The notes below the pieces were generated by a model that saw only the letters and a list, made by a program, of their open reading frames with translations, made no database searches and was not told where the DNA came from. Positions 15,773 through 24,583 of a DNA stretch of 45,059 bases are shown piece by piece. The stretch comes from CAYQUC01 sp964514215 (lineage in GTDB: Bacteria; Pseudomonadota; Gammaproteobacteria; UBA6429; Thiohalophilaceae): assembly GCA_964514215.1 (NCBI GenBank), contig CAZEPW010000025.1:1-45059 (forward strand), written 5' to 3'. A program made the translations under genes and the position numbers. Position 1 is the stretch's first letter; each line of letters opens with the position of its first letter.

Positions 15773-16600
15773 ATGAATCCTTTAAAACTATGCCGTGCGA
15801 TTAGCATTGCAATACAACAACAGCTTTATGACAAAATTAAACAACACGGTTTCAGCGGTGAAACCATGGACGATCCAACGGATTTAAAATCAACCCATAA
15901 CATCGATAAAATCGCCGCAGCAATTGCTTTAGAGACCTTGTCCAACTATAACTGCAATATTTTTATTGAATCAATTAACAGCAGCATTAAAAACGATGCC
16001 GATTTCTCGGTGTATATTGACCCTGTCGATGGTTCATTAAATTGGGAACGCGGTGTCGGTGATCCTTGTGTGGTAATTGCACTGTCATCAAAACCTAAAA
16101 TACATTATTTAAACGATCTAAATTTTGCCTTTGTTTATGGCCTTCGTAGCCACGATATTTATTATTCGGATTTACAGCAATCGTATTTTGTCAGTAGCAT
16201 AACAAACGAAACTGTCGCCATTCAGTGTGCCGGCAAACACCGGCTTTGTGATGCAACAGCCTATTTAAGAACAGGTTATGGTGGTGCTAAATCACAATTA
16301 GATTACAGCTTGGCATTGTTCACTAAAGTACGTGATATTCGAGCTTTTGATAATGCAGCAATCGAAATGTGTGAAATTGCCCGTAATGCTGCCGATGTCA
16401 TGGTTGAAGCTCGAAATATTTCCGATTTTTTTAATTTATTAGCGTATCCGATTTTAAAAACAGCTGGCGGCTCTTTAACCGATTTATCCGGTATCGATTT
16501 GGCAGGGCAAAAGCTTGAGTTTGAAGCAAACTATAATTATATTGCCTGCAATAATAGCCCATTACTGGAGGAAGTACTGGACACCTTAAAAAACAAATGA
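15773..16600 (+). CDS. Inositol monophosphatase / fructose-bisphosphatase family protein
   Basis: Magnesium-dependent phosphatase fold. DPVDGSLNWERG at about residues 83-94 is the DPxDG(S/T) metal site. Upstream, HNIDKIAAAIALE is the expected lysine/aspartate motif, and FIESI (Glu66) supplies one metal-binding Glu where most members have EE or ExE. The C-terminal WDxAA motif is replaced by AFDNAAIEMCEIARNAADVMVEAR, nearer the archaeal-type enzymes than SuhB or CysQ. Length is 275 residues. Probable cotranscription with the small upstream gene. The substrate cannot be assigned. Confidence 0.8.
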   Translation: MNPLKLCRAISIAIQQQLYDKIKQHGFSGETMDDPTDLKSTHNIDKIAAAIALETLSNYNCNIFIESINSSIKNDADFSVYIDPVDGSLNWERGVGDPCVVIALSSKPKIHYLNDLNFAFVYGLRSHDIYYSDLQQSYFVSSITNETVAIQCAGKHRLCDATAYLRTGYGGAKSQLDYSLALFTKVRDIRAFDNAAIEMCEIARNAADVMVEARNISDFFNLLAYPILKTAGGSLTDLSGIDLAGQKLEFEANYNYIACNNSPLLEEVLDTLKNK

Positions 16601-16764
16601 TCATAAACCATAAGATAATATCACATTTTTATCACTTTTAAATTTAACACTGTATTTACACTGCTTGCTACGATACTCTTAGAAATAGAATAACAATAAC
16701 ATAATATATCAATACTTTTACCAAGCTATTTTTGAATCATTATCTTCTTGATGGGGCTCAGTTG

Positions 16765-17556
16765 ATGATTAACGTTAAGACACAAACAGGCTTTCTTTAT
16801 TTTCTAGCAGGGCTAGTCTTTCTTGCTGCCTGCTCATCCGATAACAATTCTCCCGAGCTGGCATCTTACGATAAGGCACTGCCCATTCATGTCGGCTTAT
16901 TTTCAAAATCTAACAACAGCGCATTGCTACCCGATGGTTGGCAAGAATTATCCTTACCCGGGGTTGAGCAACACAATCAATATTCATTAGTTAATGACAG
17001 CAATAAACGTGTTGTTAAAGCGGTTAGTAAAAATTCCGCTTCCGGAATGATAAAAAAAGTGAATATTGATCCAAAACAATTTCCAATATTAAAGTGGCAT
17101 TGGAAAATTGACAATATTCTAAAAAAAGCCAATATTAAATCCAAGGCCGGTGACGATTATTCTGCACGGATTTTTGTTACCTTTGACTATGACATCGAGA
17201 AATTATCATCAAATGAACGCTTTAAAGCCAAAATGTATTCACTATTACACGGTGAATTACCACCATTAGCAACCATTAACTATATTTGGGATAACCGTGC
17301 CGCGGTGAATTCCATTCAATCAAGCGCTTATACCGACAGAGTAAAAATGATCGTCATTCAAAGCGGCAGTACTAATATAAAACAATGGTTAAGCGAGCAA
17401 CGTAATGTTTACGAAGACTTTAAATCCGCCTTTGGCGAAGAACCTCCGCATGTCAGCAGCATTGCCATTATGACCGATACCGATAATACCGGTGAGCAGG
17501 CCACCGCCTATTTTGGTGACATCTCATTTTATCCCGCAATTAAGCCCCAACAGTAA
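16765..17556 (+). CDS. DUF3047 lipoprotein
   Basis: The 263 residues begin with a lipoprotein signal (MINVKTQTGFLYFLAGLVFL, then AAC with Cys23). DUF3047 features follow: DGWQELSLPG, ILKWHWKID, AGDDYSARIFVTF and an AIMTDTDNTGEQATAYFGDI C-terminus, the last resembling a carbohydrate-binding beta-sandwich. The function is unknown; the Cys is followed by Ser-Ser-Asp, so sorting is uncertain because Asp at +3 rather than +2 is not the classic inner-membrane signal. ATG 16765 with an upstream GGGG is preferred over TTG 16732. Confidence 0.85.
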   Translation: MINVKTQTGFLYFLAGLVFLAACSSDNNSPELASYDKALPIHVGLFSKSNNSALLPDGWQELSLPGVEQHNQYSLVNDSNKRVVKAVSKNSASGMIKKVNIDPKQFPILKWHWKIDNILKKANIKSKAGDDYSARIFVTFDYDIEKLSSNERFKAKMYSLLHGELPPLATINYIWDNRAAVNSIQSSAYTDRVKMIVIQSGSTNIKQWLSEQRNVYEDFKSAFGEEPPHVSSIAIMTDTDNTGEQATAYFGDISFYPAIKPQQ

Positions 17557-17731
17557 ATATTGTCGTTAATTTAAAAAAATAAGCATATAAAACAATAGGT
17601 TAAATTGTTTTTATAAAAACTTGCTGTCTCTTGTTGTTTCTCGTAAACTAGCCGACCTTGCTTACCACGGTGCCTCGAGTGTCCAACACGTCGCAGGTGG
17701 CTCTGGTCAATAAACACAATGAGGATTTATC

Positions 17732-17941
17732 ATGAAAGCCGAAATACACCCAGATTACGCAGAAATTAATGTTATTTGCAGTTGCGGTAACGAATTTAAA
17801 ACAAAATCAACCGTTGGAAAAGACTTAAATTTGGACGTATGTTCAAAATGTCATCCTTTCTATACTGGTAAACAAAAATTATTGGATACTGCTGGTCGAG
17901 TTGATAAATTCCGTCAAAAATACGGTATGCCTGGAAAATAG
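17732..17941 (+). CDS. rpmE: 50S ribosomal protein L31, zinc-binding form
   Basis: Large-subunit ribosomal protein at the intersubunit bridge. The 69 residues include CSC (16-18) and CSKC (37-40), the four zinc ligands of the C+ form, followed by HPFYTGKQKLLDTAGRVDKF. Zinc-limited cells usually replace this form with a paralogue lacking the cysteines, which is not in this window. It has a GAGGA ribosome site and a terminator 23 bases after the stop. The neighbour maeB matches the Pseudomonas order. Confidence 0.97.
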   Translation: MKAEIHPDYAEINVICSCGNEFKTKSTVGKDLNLDVCSKCHPFYTGKQKLLDTAGRVDKFRQKYGMPGK

Positions 17942-17963
17942 CCCTGTTCACCGTAATTTTATC

Positions 17964-17993
17964 AAAAAGGCACTCAATATGAGTGCCTTTTTT
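17964..17993 (+). terminator. Intrinsic terminator of rpmE
   Basis: Stem of 12-13 bp (17964-17975 with 17981-17992) built on GGCACTC/GAGTGCC with a run of T on the 3' side and A on the 5' side. Strong. Confidence 0.92.
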
Positions 17994-18384
17994 GTTACCG
18001 CGAGACTATTTCCAACACCGAGATTTAACGCATACGTGGCAACATTACAATAGGTTTTTTATAAGCATTCATAATAGGCTTTTTCAAATTCGGCATCAAT
18101 TAATTAATATTTGTTTCAAGCATATTGGATTACTACCAGAAACAATCACAACGACTTCATCAATACTCGAAAAATTTCTTATTCGTTTGTAACATTTTTA
18201 TTTTTTTGAAAAATCGATAATTACCGTTAGTCCGGAATAACGGTTAGTTTAGAGTTTGGCTTTTTAAAAATAACCGTTATTGTTATCCATAGCGGAGCTT
18301 AACTAATAATAATTTCTAAACGAATTCAGTAATTTTGCTACACTAGTGGCATAGTTTAGCAATTGCTTATAAAACAATTTAAAT
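17994..18384 (+). promoter_or_regulatory. Gene-free region upstream of maeB with inverted repeat
   Basis: About 390 non-coding bases. An 11-bp perfect inverted repeat, AATAACGGTTA (18236-18246) and TAACCGTTATT (18271-18281), spans a 24-base spacer. A further TTACCGTTAG lies just upstream (18221-18230), so a CCGTTA-type element recurs three times within 60 bases. This may be an operator for maeB. No clear promoter box was found. Confidence 0.4.
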
Positions 18385-19623
18385 ATGAAGATTAAATCAT
18401 CAGACAATCACCCTATGCGTAAAAAAGCCCTCGAATATCATTCACAACCCATTCCAGGAAAAATTGCGACAGCAATGACCAAATCGGTTAGTTCCCAAGA
18501 AGATTTAAGTCTGGCCTATACACCGGGTGTTGCTGAGCCAGTCCGGGCGATTGCAGAAAACCCAGAATTAGCATACCGCTATACAGGAAAAGGAAATCTA
18601 GTCGCTGTAATCAGTGACGGTACTGCAGTGTTAGGACTTGGTAACGTTGGCGCTTTAGCTGGAAAACCGGTCATGGAAGGTAAAGCGGTTTTATTTAAAA
18701 AATTCGCCAATATTGATGTTTTTGATATTGAAGTCGATAATTGCTCTGTTGCTGAATTTGTAGACACTGTTGCCAACATCGCAATTACTTTTGGCGGTAT
18801 CAATTTAGAAGATATCGCAGCACCACGTTGCTTTGAAATTGAAGCCGCATTAAAAAAACGGGTTAATATCCCAGTATTTCATGACGATCAACATGGTACG
18901 GCGATTATTATTTGCGCCGGTCTAATAAATGCGTTAGAAATACAAGGTAAATCACTGCAAACTGCCAAGATTGTTTGTTTGGGCGCAGGGGCTGCTGCCA
19001 TCGCATCAATGAATTTATTACAACACCTTGGTGCACCATTAACCAATATCACCATGCTCGACCGGCGCGGCGTTATCCATCAGCAACGTGATGACTTAAA
19101 CCAATACAAACAAAAATTTGCAGCTGACACCAATGCACGAACATTGGAAGATGCTTTAAGCTACGCCGATGCCTTGATTGGTGTTTCCGGTGCGAATTTG
19201 GTTAATGCAGAACAAATAACACTCATGCCCAGTAAACCCGTTATATTTGCACTCTCCAATCCCGATCCTGAAATTCATCCCGAGTTGGCATTAACTGCCC
19301 GTCCCGATCTCATTATGGCAACAGGACGCAGTGATTTTCCAAACCAAGTTAATAATGTACTCGGCTTTCCATTTATATTTAGAGGCGCATTGGATGTTCG
19401 TGCTTCTGATATTAATACTGAAATGCTAATTGCCGCTGTGCATGCTCTAGCCGAATTAGCACATGAGCCGGTGCCACAACACGTGCTTGATATTTACCAA
19501 TTAAGCGAATTAAAATTTGGCCCAAATTATATTTTACCAAAACCGTTTGATAAACGTTTACTTGACGTTGTCCCCGCAGCAGTCGCTAAAGCCGCTCTAG
19601 CCTCCGGCGTTGCACAGCAATAA
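18385..19623 (+). CDS. maeB: NAD(P)-dependent malic enzyme, short form
   Basis: Oxidative decarboxylation of malate to pyruvate. The 412 residues contain the malic N domain (LSLAYTPGVAEPVRAIAENPE, ISDGTAVLGLGNVGALAGKPVMEGKAVLFKKFA), the metal-site region FHDDQHGTAIIICAGLINAL, and the NAD(P)-binding Rossmann motif CLGAGAAAIASMNLL. It lacks the C-terminal phosphotransacetylase-like domain present in E. coli MaeB (about 750 residues), so it resembles the short Pseudomonas enzyme, which also lies next to rpmE. Confidence 0.93.
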   Translation: MKIKSSDNHPMRKKALEYHSQPIPGKIATAMTKSVSSQEDLSLAYTPGVAEPVRAIAENPELAYRYTGKGNLVAVISDGTAVLGLGNVGALAGKPVMEGKAVLFKKFANIDVFDIEVDNCSVAEFVDTVANIAITFGGINLEDIAAPRCFEIEAALKKRVNIPVFHDDQHGTAIIICAGLINALEIQGKSLQTAKIVCLGAGAAAIASMNLLQHLGAPLTNITMLDRRGVIHQQRDDLNQYKQKFAADTNARTLEDALSYADALIGVSGANLVNAEQITLMPSKPVIFALSNPDPEIHPELALTARPDLIMATGRSDFPNQVNNVLGFPFIFRGALDVRASDINTEMLIAAVHALAELAHEPVPQHVLDIYQLSELKFGPNYILPKPFDKRLLDVVPAAVAKAALASGVAQQ

Positions 19624-19854
19624 ATATCCACAAATAGACACCCCATTTATTTCACTAGCAGCGCCAAATTAAGAATCATTATAAGAATCATTTTACATAA
19701 AACTGCTTATTCACATTTTCAATTTGAAAGTTCTGATTATATATTTTACACTTATATATAGTGGTTATTAACAAATACCCATTTACAAAAAAAATAATAA
19801 TACAAAATTAACAACGTAATTTATTTATACAACAAAAGTGCATGGAGTTCACGG

Positions 19855-20853
19855 ATGAGATTATCGTTCATAGTAAGTCTATTGTTCATTGCCGTAATAT
19901 CTACTGGTTTTGCCCAATCAAATATAAAAGACAGCAACCCTAACCATAATTCAAAATTTCATACCGAGTTTGAAAAAGGTTTTTCTGCGTATAATAAAAA
20001 AAATTATACACTCGCAATGAAAACTTGGTGGAAGCTTGCTAAAAAAAATCATATCGTCTCACAATATAATTTAGGACTAATGTATTACAAAGGCCAGGGA
20101 GTTGTGGCAAATAAACGCAAAGCATTTTCATGGTTTTATCGCGCAGCAAAACAAAAACACGCTGGCGCAGCATTGATGATTTCAAAGATATACGCAACCG
20201 GTATCAATTCAAAAAAACAACCGATGAAAAGCTATAAATGGTTACACCGAGCCGGTGACTATGGCAATTTGAAAGTGCAATTACAATTAGCCAAAATGTA
20301 TGAACAAGGAAATAACACACCGCAAAATTACCGTAAAGCGTTTAAGTGGTATTCAAAAGCCGCACATCAAGGCGATAATGTTGCGCAATACAAAATTGCA
20401 ACCCTGTATAAAAACGGTAAAGGCACAAATAAAAATAACAAGCTTGCATTTAAATGGTTTTTAAAATCTGCTGAAAATAATAATGCCAATTCACAATATG
20501 CTGTCGCGCTATTATACAAAAATGGGCTTGGTGTAAAAAAGAATGACAATAAAACGGTATATTGGTATAAAAAGGCTGCCCAACAAGGTGATGCGTTTGC
20601 CCAAAATAATTTAGGCATGATGTATCAGCTCGGTAAAGGCGTTAATAAAAATTATATAAAAGCAATTGGCTGGTACAAAAAATCGATTAACCAAGGTAAT
20701 GTCTATGCCATGAATAATTTAGGTTTGATTTATGAAAAAGGGCTCGGAGATACCAAGGTTAATATTTCTAAAGCGCTCGCACTGTTTAAAAATGCCGGAA
20801 TCCCTCAAGCGATGGCACGTTATGAACGTTTGAAATCGACAGTCACCAATTAA
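19855..20853 (+). CDS. Secreted Sel1-repeat protein
   Basis: The signal peptide MRLSFIVSLLFIAVISTGFA is cleaved after FAQ or nearby, so the protein is periplasmic. Seven Sel1-like repeats of about 36 residues follow, each with the A-Q-x-x-L-G-x-x-Y-x-x-G core (QYNLGLMYYKGQGV, AQNNLGMMYQLGKGV, AMNNLGLIYEKGLGD). These alpha-alpha solenoids serve as protein-interaction scaffolds, so no enzymatic role is implied. GGAG precedes ATG 19855. The stop is immediately followed by a REP-like repeat and the scaffold gap, so whatever follows on this strand is not visible. Confidence 0.9.
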   Translation: MRLSFIVSLLFIAVISTGFAQSNIKDSNPNHNSKFHTEFEKGFSAYNKKNYTLAMKTWWKLAKKNHIVSQYNLGLMYYKGQGVVANKRKAFSWFYRAAKQKHAGAALMISKIYATGINSKKQPMKSYKWLHRAGDYGNLKVQLQLAKMYEQGNNTPQNYRKAFKWYSKAAHQGDNVAQYKIATLYKNGKGTNKNNKLAFKWFLKSAENNNANSQYAVALLYKNGLGVKKNDNKTVYWYKKAAQQGDAFAQNNLGMMYQLGKGVNKNYIKAIGWYKKSINQGNVYAMNNLGLIYEKGLGDTKVNISKALALFKNAGIPQAMARYERLKSTVTN

Positions 20854-20992
20854 TCCTAACGTCACCCCANNNNNNNNNNNNNNNNNNNNNNNNNNNNNNN
20901 NNNNNNNNNNNNNNNNNNNNNNNNNNNNNNNNNNNNNNNNNNNNNNNNNNNNNNNNNNNNNNNNNNNNNTCCTAACGTCACCCCAACCTACA
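20854..20992. repeat. REP-like repeat split by the scaffold gap
   Basis: The same 16 bases, TCCTAACGTCACCCCA, stand on the left (20854-20869) and right (20970-20985) of exactly 100 N. The right copy continues ACCTACAG, which completes the dispersed repeat. The CTA at 20988-20990 is the stop codon of the gene to the right. Confidence 0.75.
20870..20969. other. 100-N scaffold gap
   Basis: Exactly 100 N, the conventional placeholder for a gap of unknown length. The identical 16-base flanks suggest the two contigs may overlap or that the gap holds repeat copies. Nothing inside can be annotated. Confidence 0.95.
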
Positions 20993-21602
20993 GATTTAAA
21001 TTAACTAATAATTTTTCTACTTCTACCGTATTCGCGCGTGGCATTGCTTTGCCATCTATCGGACTTAATGGTGATTGTTTTTTACCTTGGTTCACAAACA
21101 CCGTTAATAAAAATCGAACATCACCGGCATAAAAATTAAAGGTAGGTTGTAACTGGTGCAGGTCGTGACCATAACGTACTTTTTGTTCGCCAATCTCAAA
21201 TGGAATATGCTGATTCACTAAAAACACGGTCACATCTTCACTGGTGTCGGCGAATAAATGTAAGTGTACTGGTGAGTGCTCATCCGAGGTTCCGGCCAAA
21301 ACGGAACCAACAAGTTTGGGCGAAAAAGAAGAAAATAATTTCATTGCTTTTAAAGCGGCTTGTCGTAAGTTGAGCACGATTTGGGGCTGCTCATCACTAC
21401 AAAATAGTCGCTGATATTCAATTAATGCCTGCTCAATTTCAATGTTGGTTGGTAATTGTGTTTTATCTAAAATACCAAGCCGTTCGACCGCTTTATTTTT
21501 TGCGGCAAAAAAATCACGGTTACCCGATTTTGCTAAAATTTTTGCCGCTTGTTGAGCGATTAATAATCGCTGTCGATTATCTTTGTGTTTTCGTTTGGTC
21601 AT
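20988..21602 (-). CDS. Conserved hypothetical, nucleotidyltransferase-like
   Basis: The 204 residues begin with a basic helical domain (RLLIAQQAAKILAKSGNRDFFAAKNKAVERLG). A second domain follows with KLVGSVLAGTSDEHSPVHLHLFADTSEDVTVFL and SPIDGKAMPRA. The GSVLAGTSDEHSPVHLHLFAD stretch recalls the minimal nucleotidyltransferase fold (GS..x..D.DL), but the acidic pair is not clear, so activity is doubtful. A protein of this type recurs in proteobacteria; I know no function. It starts 30 bases downstream of the PBP1A gene and is probably cotranscribed. The stop codon TAG lies within the REP-like repeat at the scaffold edge. Confidence 0.75.
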   Translation of the reverse strand: MTKRKHKDNRQRLLIAQQAAKILAKSGNRDFFAAKNKAVERLGILDKTQLPTNIEIEQALIEYQRLFCSDEQPQIVLNLRQAALKAMKLFSSFSPKLVGSVLAGTSDEHSPVHLHLFADTSEDVTVFLVNQHIPFEIGEQKVRYGHDLHQLQPTFNFYAGDVRFLLTVFVNQGKKQSPLSPIDGKAMPRANTVEVEKLLVNLNL

Positions 21603-21632
21603 TTTAAATGGTCATCCACTAATTTAAAATGT

Positions 21633-24389
21633 TTAAAATATTTCTTCCGTAATATTCGATGGTTGGCTGGTATTGGAATCCGTCGACTTTTGATTTTGTT
21701 GGTTATAACTATCAGTCCTTGGTGCATGAGATTCCCGAAAAAATTCAAATAACGTTTTTTCACTATTGATTGTAGACGGTAAACCTGTTTTTGCATCAAT
21801 TCGTATCGACACTAACCCAGGCGGTTGCTCTAATTTAGTTTCAGCTTTGCCTCGTAATGACTCTCGCATGTAGTCAATCCACATTGGCAATGCCGCGCGT
21901 GCGCCGGTTTCCCGATTGCCTAATGGTTTTGGATTATCAAAACCAACCCATGAAATGGTGACGACATTACCATTAAAACCTGAAAACCAAGCATCTTGTT
22001 GATCATTAGTTGTCCCTGTTTTGCCGGATAAATCTTTACGCCCAATAACACGTGCACGCCGACCCGTACCAAACCGAACCACATCGCGTAACATGGTATT
22101 CATTAAAAATGATACTTGCGGTGAAATAATGCGTTTCGCAAGAACCACTCGATAGGGGCCTTCATTAATATCTTCGGCGCTTAACTCCGAATAATCAAAA
22201 TCAGTCGCGGTAAGAGCGGCTGCGGTTGTTGATTCGGTCTCGCTGGTAAGCGCATCCGTTGAACTTGAATCAGCTGACTGTTGATTCAAATCAGAAATCA
22301 CTATAGCGTCACTAGTATTAGTTTGCGCAATGGTTGAATCGTCGCTATTTAAATCTGCCTCACTTTCAATGGCAGCATCTTCATCTTGAGTATTATTTTC
22401 GATTAACAGCTCATCACTTAATGATGTCACTGTAGTAACATCTTGAGTTTCTAATGTTTCTTGTTCCAGATTTTCACATTCGATACAAACAGTATCGGGT
22501 GACGATCGAGAGACTAACTCTCGATCGGGACCAATAATATAATCGATAAAATAGGGTTTAACACGAAAACCACCATTGGCAAAACTGGCATAGGCTTGTG
22601 CTAATTCCAGTGGAGTTGTTGTACCACTACCTAAAGCGAGTGACAAATCACGCGGTAGCGCTTCTTTTGAAAAACCAAATCGTTTTAAGTAACGCGCAGA
22701 ATAACCAATACCGATATCACGTAATAACCGAATAGATACTAAGTTTCGTGATTTTATTAACGCCTGCCGGAGTCGTGTCGGGCCGTAAAATCGACCGCTA
22801 TAATTTTCGGGGCGCCAAGTATCTTCTAGACCCGGTGCTTCAAAAACTACCGGAGCATCATTAATGACTGTCGCAGCGGTAAAACCTTTATCAAGTGCGG
22901 CGGTATAAATAAAAGGTTTAAAGCTTGAGCCGGGTTGTCGTTTGGCTTGCACCACTCGGTTAAATTTACTTTGATAATAATTAAAACCACCAACTAATGA
23001 TTCGATGGCACCATCACCTGGTGCTAAGGAAACCATCGCACCAGCAACGGTTGGTTTTTTTGCTAACCATGAACAACCGCTTTTTGCCGGATAGGTATAA
23101 ATAATATCGCCTTCTTTTAAAATATCCGAGGCAACTTTTATTGCTGGCCCGCGGGTATCATCATCGATAAAACGACGAGCCCATTCAAGCTGTTCCCAAG
23201 ACATGTAGGCGATATTACCATTTTTAGTACGCGCATAAATTTCTTGCTCATAAACCGCAACCACGACCGCTGGTTGCATATTGCCTACCGATGAATAATC
23301 TGCCAATACATCATCCCACATATCAAATATATCCCGGTCATCATTACTTTCAACTGCAGTTGAGTTTTCATCAACCGCCGTTATATAACGTGAGATATCT
23401 TCCGAGTGAGCCTCTATTCCACGATAGCCATGCCGTCGATCGTAGGCTAATAAAGCACGCCGTAATGCGCTATTGGCAGCTTGTTGTAAGCGCCCGTCAA
23501 TCGTGGTGTAAACCGAATAACCATCAACATAGGTTTCTGGCCCAAAACGTTCGACCATTTCATTACGCACCATTTCAGCAACATAACGTGCTTGTACATC
23601 GATTGACTGGCCGTGAACTTCAGAATTATCAACTTCTGCGACGGCTTCTTGGTATTGAGGTTCGGTAATAAAATCCAAATCATAAAACATTCGGCGTAAT
23701 ATATGATTACGACGTTGCGTTGCACGTTCGGGATTCGCAATCGGATTATAACGCGAAGGCGCTTTAGGTAAGCCCGCCAACATTGCTATTTGAGCCAGAT
23801 TTAATTCTTTTAGTGGCTGCCCATAATACACTTGAGATGCTGCCGCATAGCCGTAGGCACGTTTACCCAGATAGATTTTATTTAAATAAAGCGCCAAAAT
23901 CTCTTTCTTGTTCAGCTCCTTTTCAATTTTTAATGCCAGAAATATCTCATTTAATTTACGGGTATAGGTTTTCTCTCGTGTTAGAAAGAAATTACGTGCA
24001 ACTTGCATGGTTATCGTGCTGCCACCTTGGGATCGTTCGCCCGTTGTCAAAACTTTGAACACTGCACGCAAAATACCTTTGTAATCGACCCCCGGATGTA
24101 TAAAGAAACGATCGTCCTCTGCCGCTAATATAGATTGTATCAGTAGTGTTGGAAATTCATCGTATTGCAGTGGTTGTCTTTTGACCTCACCAAACTCGGC
24201 AATTAAGTCGCCTTGCTTGGTATAGACCCTCAGCGGCACTTGCAGCCGAATATCTTTGAGGGTGTCAACCGACGGTAGTTTGGGGGTAATCACCAAATAC
24301 AGGACAAATAGGGAAATAACTCCTAAAATAGAGAGGCTTAATCCAGTTAGGAAGCTATACAGTAGTGTTTTTTTAATTATAGGTTTCAT
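21633..24389 (-). CDS. mrcA: Penicillin-binding protein 1A
   Basis: Bifunctional peptidoglycan synthase. After a membrane anchor (KKTLLYSFLTGLSLSILGVI) come the GT51 motifs AEDDRFFIHPGVDYKG and GGSTITMQVARNFFL, the OB-like PBP1A insert, then transpeptidase motifs: SSFK in KRQPGSSFKPFIY, SRN in LIKSRNLVSIRLL, and KTGTTNDQQDAWF. Between the last two lies an acidic, Ser/Thr-rich insert of about 95 residues, not typical of PBP1A. The C-terminus is Gln/Asn/Ser-rich. ATG 24389 fits the family; the frame is also open to GTG 24467, which would give 944 residues. It is divergent from pilM, as in Pseudomonas ponA. Confidence 0.95.
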   Translation of the reverse strand: MKPIIKKTLLYSFLTGLSLSILGVISLFVLYLVITPKLPSVDTLKDIRLQVPLRVYTKQGDLIAEFGEVKRQPLQYDEFPTLLIQSILAAEDDRFFIHPGVDYKGILRAVFKVLTTGERSQGGSTITMQVARNFFLTREKTYTRKLNEIFLALKIEKELNKKEILALYLNKIYLGKRAYGYAAASQVYYGQPLKELNLAQIAMLAGLPKAPSRYNPIANPERATQRRNHILRRMFYDLDFITEPQYQEAVAEVDNSEVHGQSIDVQARYVAEMVRNEMVERFGPETYVDGYSVYTTIDGRLQQAANSALRRALLAYDRRHGYRGIEAHSEDISRYITAVDENSTAVESNDDRDIFDMWDDVLADYSSVGNMQPAVVVAVYEQEIYARTKNGNIAYMSWEQLEWARRFIDDDTRGPAIKVASDILKEGDIIYTYPAKSGCSWLAKKPTVAGAMVSLAPGDGAIESLVGGFNYYQSKFNRVVQAKRQPGSSFKPFIYTAALDKGFTAATVINDAPVVFEAPGLEDTWRPENYSGRFYGPTRLRQALIKSRNLVSIRLLRDIGIGYSARYLKRFGFSKEALPRDLSLALGSGTTTPLELAQAYASFANGGFRVKPYFIDYIIGPDRELVSRSSPDTVCIECENLEQETLETQDVTTVTSLSDELLIENNTQDEDAAIESEADLNSDDSTIAQTNTSDAIVISDLNQQSADSSSTDALTSETESTTAAALTATDFDYSELSAEDINEGPYRVVLAKRIISPQVSFLMNTMLRDVVRFGTGRRARVIGRKDLSGKTGTTNDQQDAWFSGFNGNVVTISWVGFDNPKPLGNRETGARAALPMWIDYMRESLRGKAETKLEQPPGLVSIRIDAKTGLPSTINSEKTLFEFFRESHAPRTDSYNQQNQKSTDSNTSQPSNITEEIF

Positions 24390-24494
24390 TCTTGCGTTAT
24401 TGTCACTCAACGAAATTTTGGATGGTGTGTCAAACGACACAGTATAAGGCTTCAAATCAGGTAACACTACACAGACGTTGTAATTAATTATCAG

Positions 24495-24523
24495 TTGACC
24501 TATAGTTATTGTGATTAGTTAAT
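24495..24523 (+). promoter_or_regulatory. Candidate sigma-70 promoter of pilMNOPQ
   Basis: TTGACC (24495-24500, 5 of 6) and GTTAAT (24518-24523, 4 of 6) at 17-base spacing, 60 bases upstream of pilM, in the mrcA-pilM divergent gap. Confidence 0.35.
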
Positions 24524-24583
24524 GTACATAGGCAACAAAACACTGTAACTTACGCTTTAGAAACGAAAAAGAAAGAAAAAATT

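Noticed and set aside
17983..18192. Plus-strand frame of 69 codons after rpmE
   Set aside because: Its start is inside the rpmE terminator T-run, there is no ribosome site, and the protein composition (many His, Arg, Phe) is not gene-like.
21599..21799. 66-codon minus-strand frame at the mrcA / 20988 junction
   Set aside because: Shadow of the mrcA 3' end; its stop overlaps the start of the 20988 gene but its codon pattern is that of an out-of-frame read.
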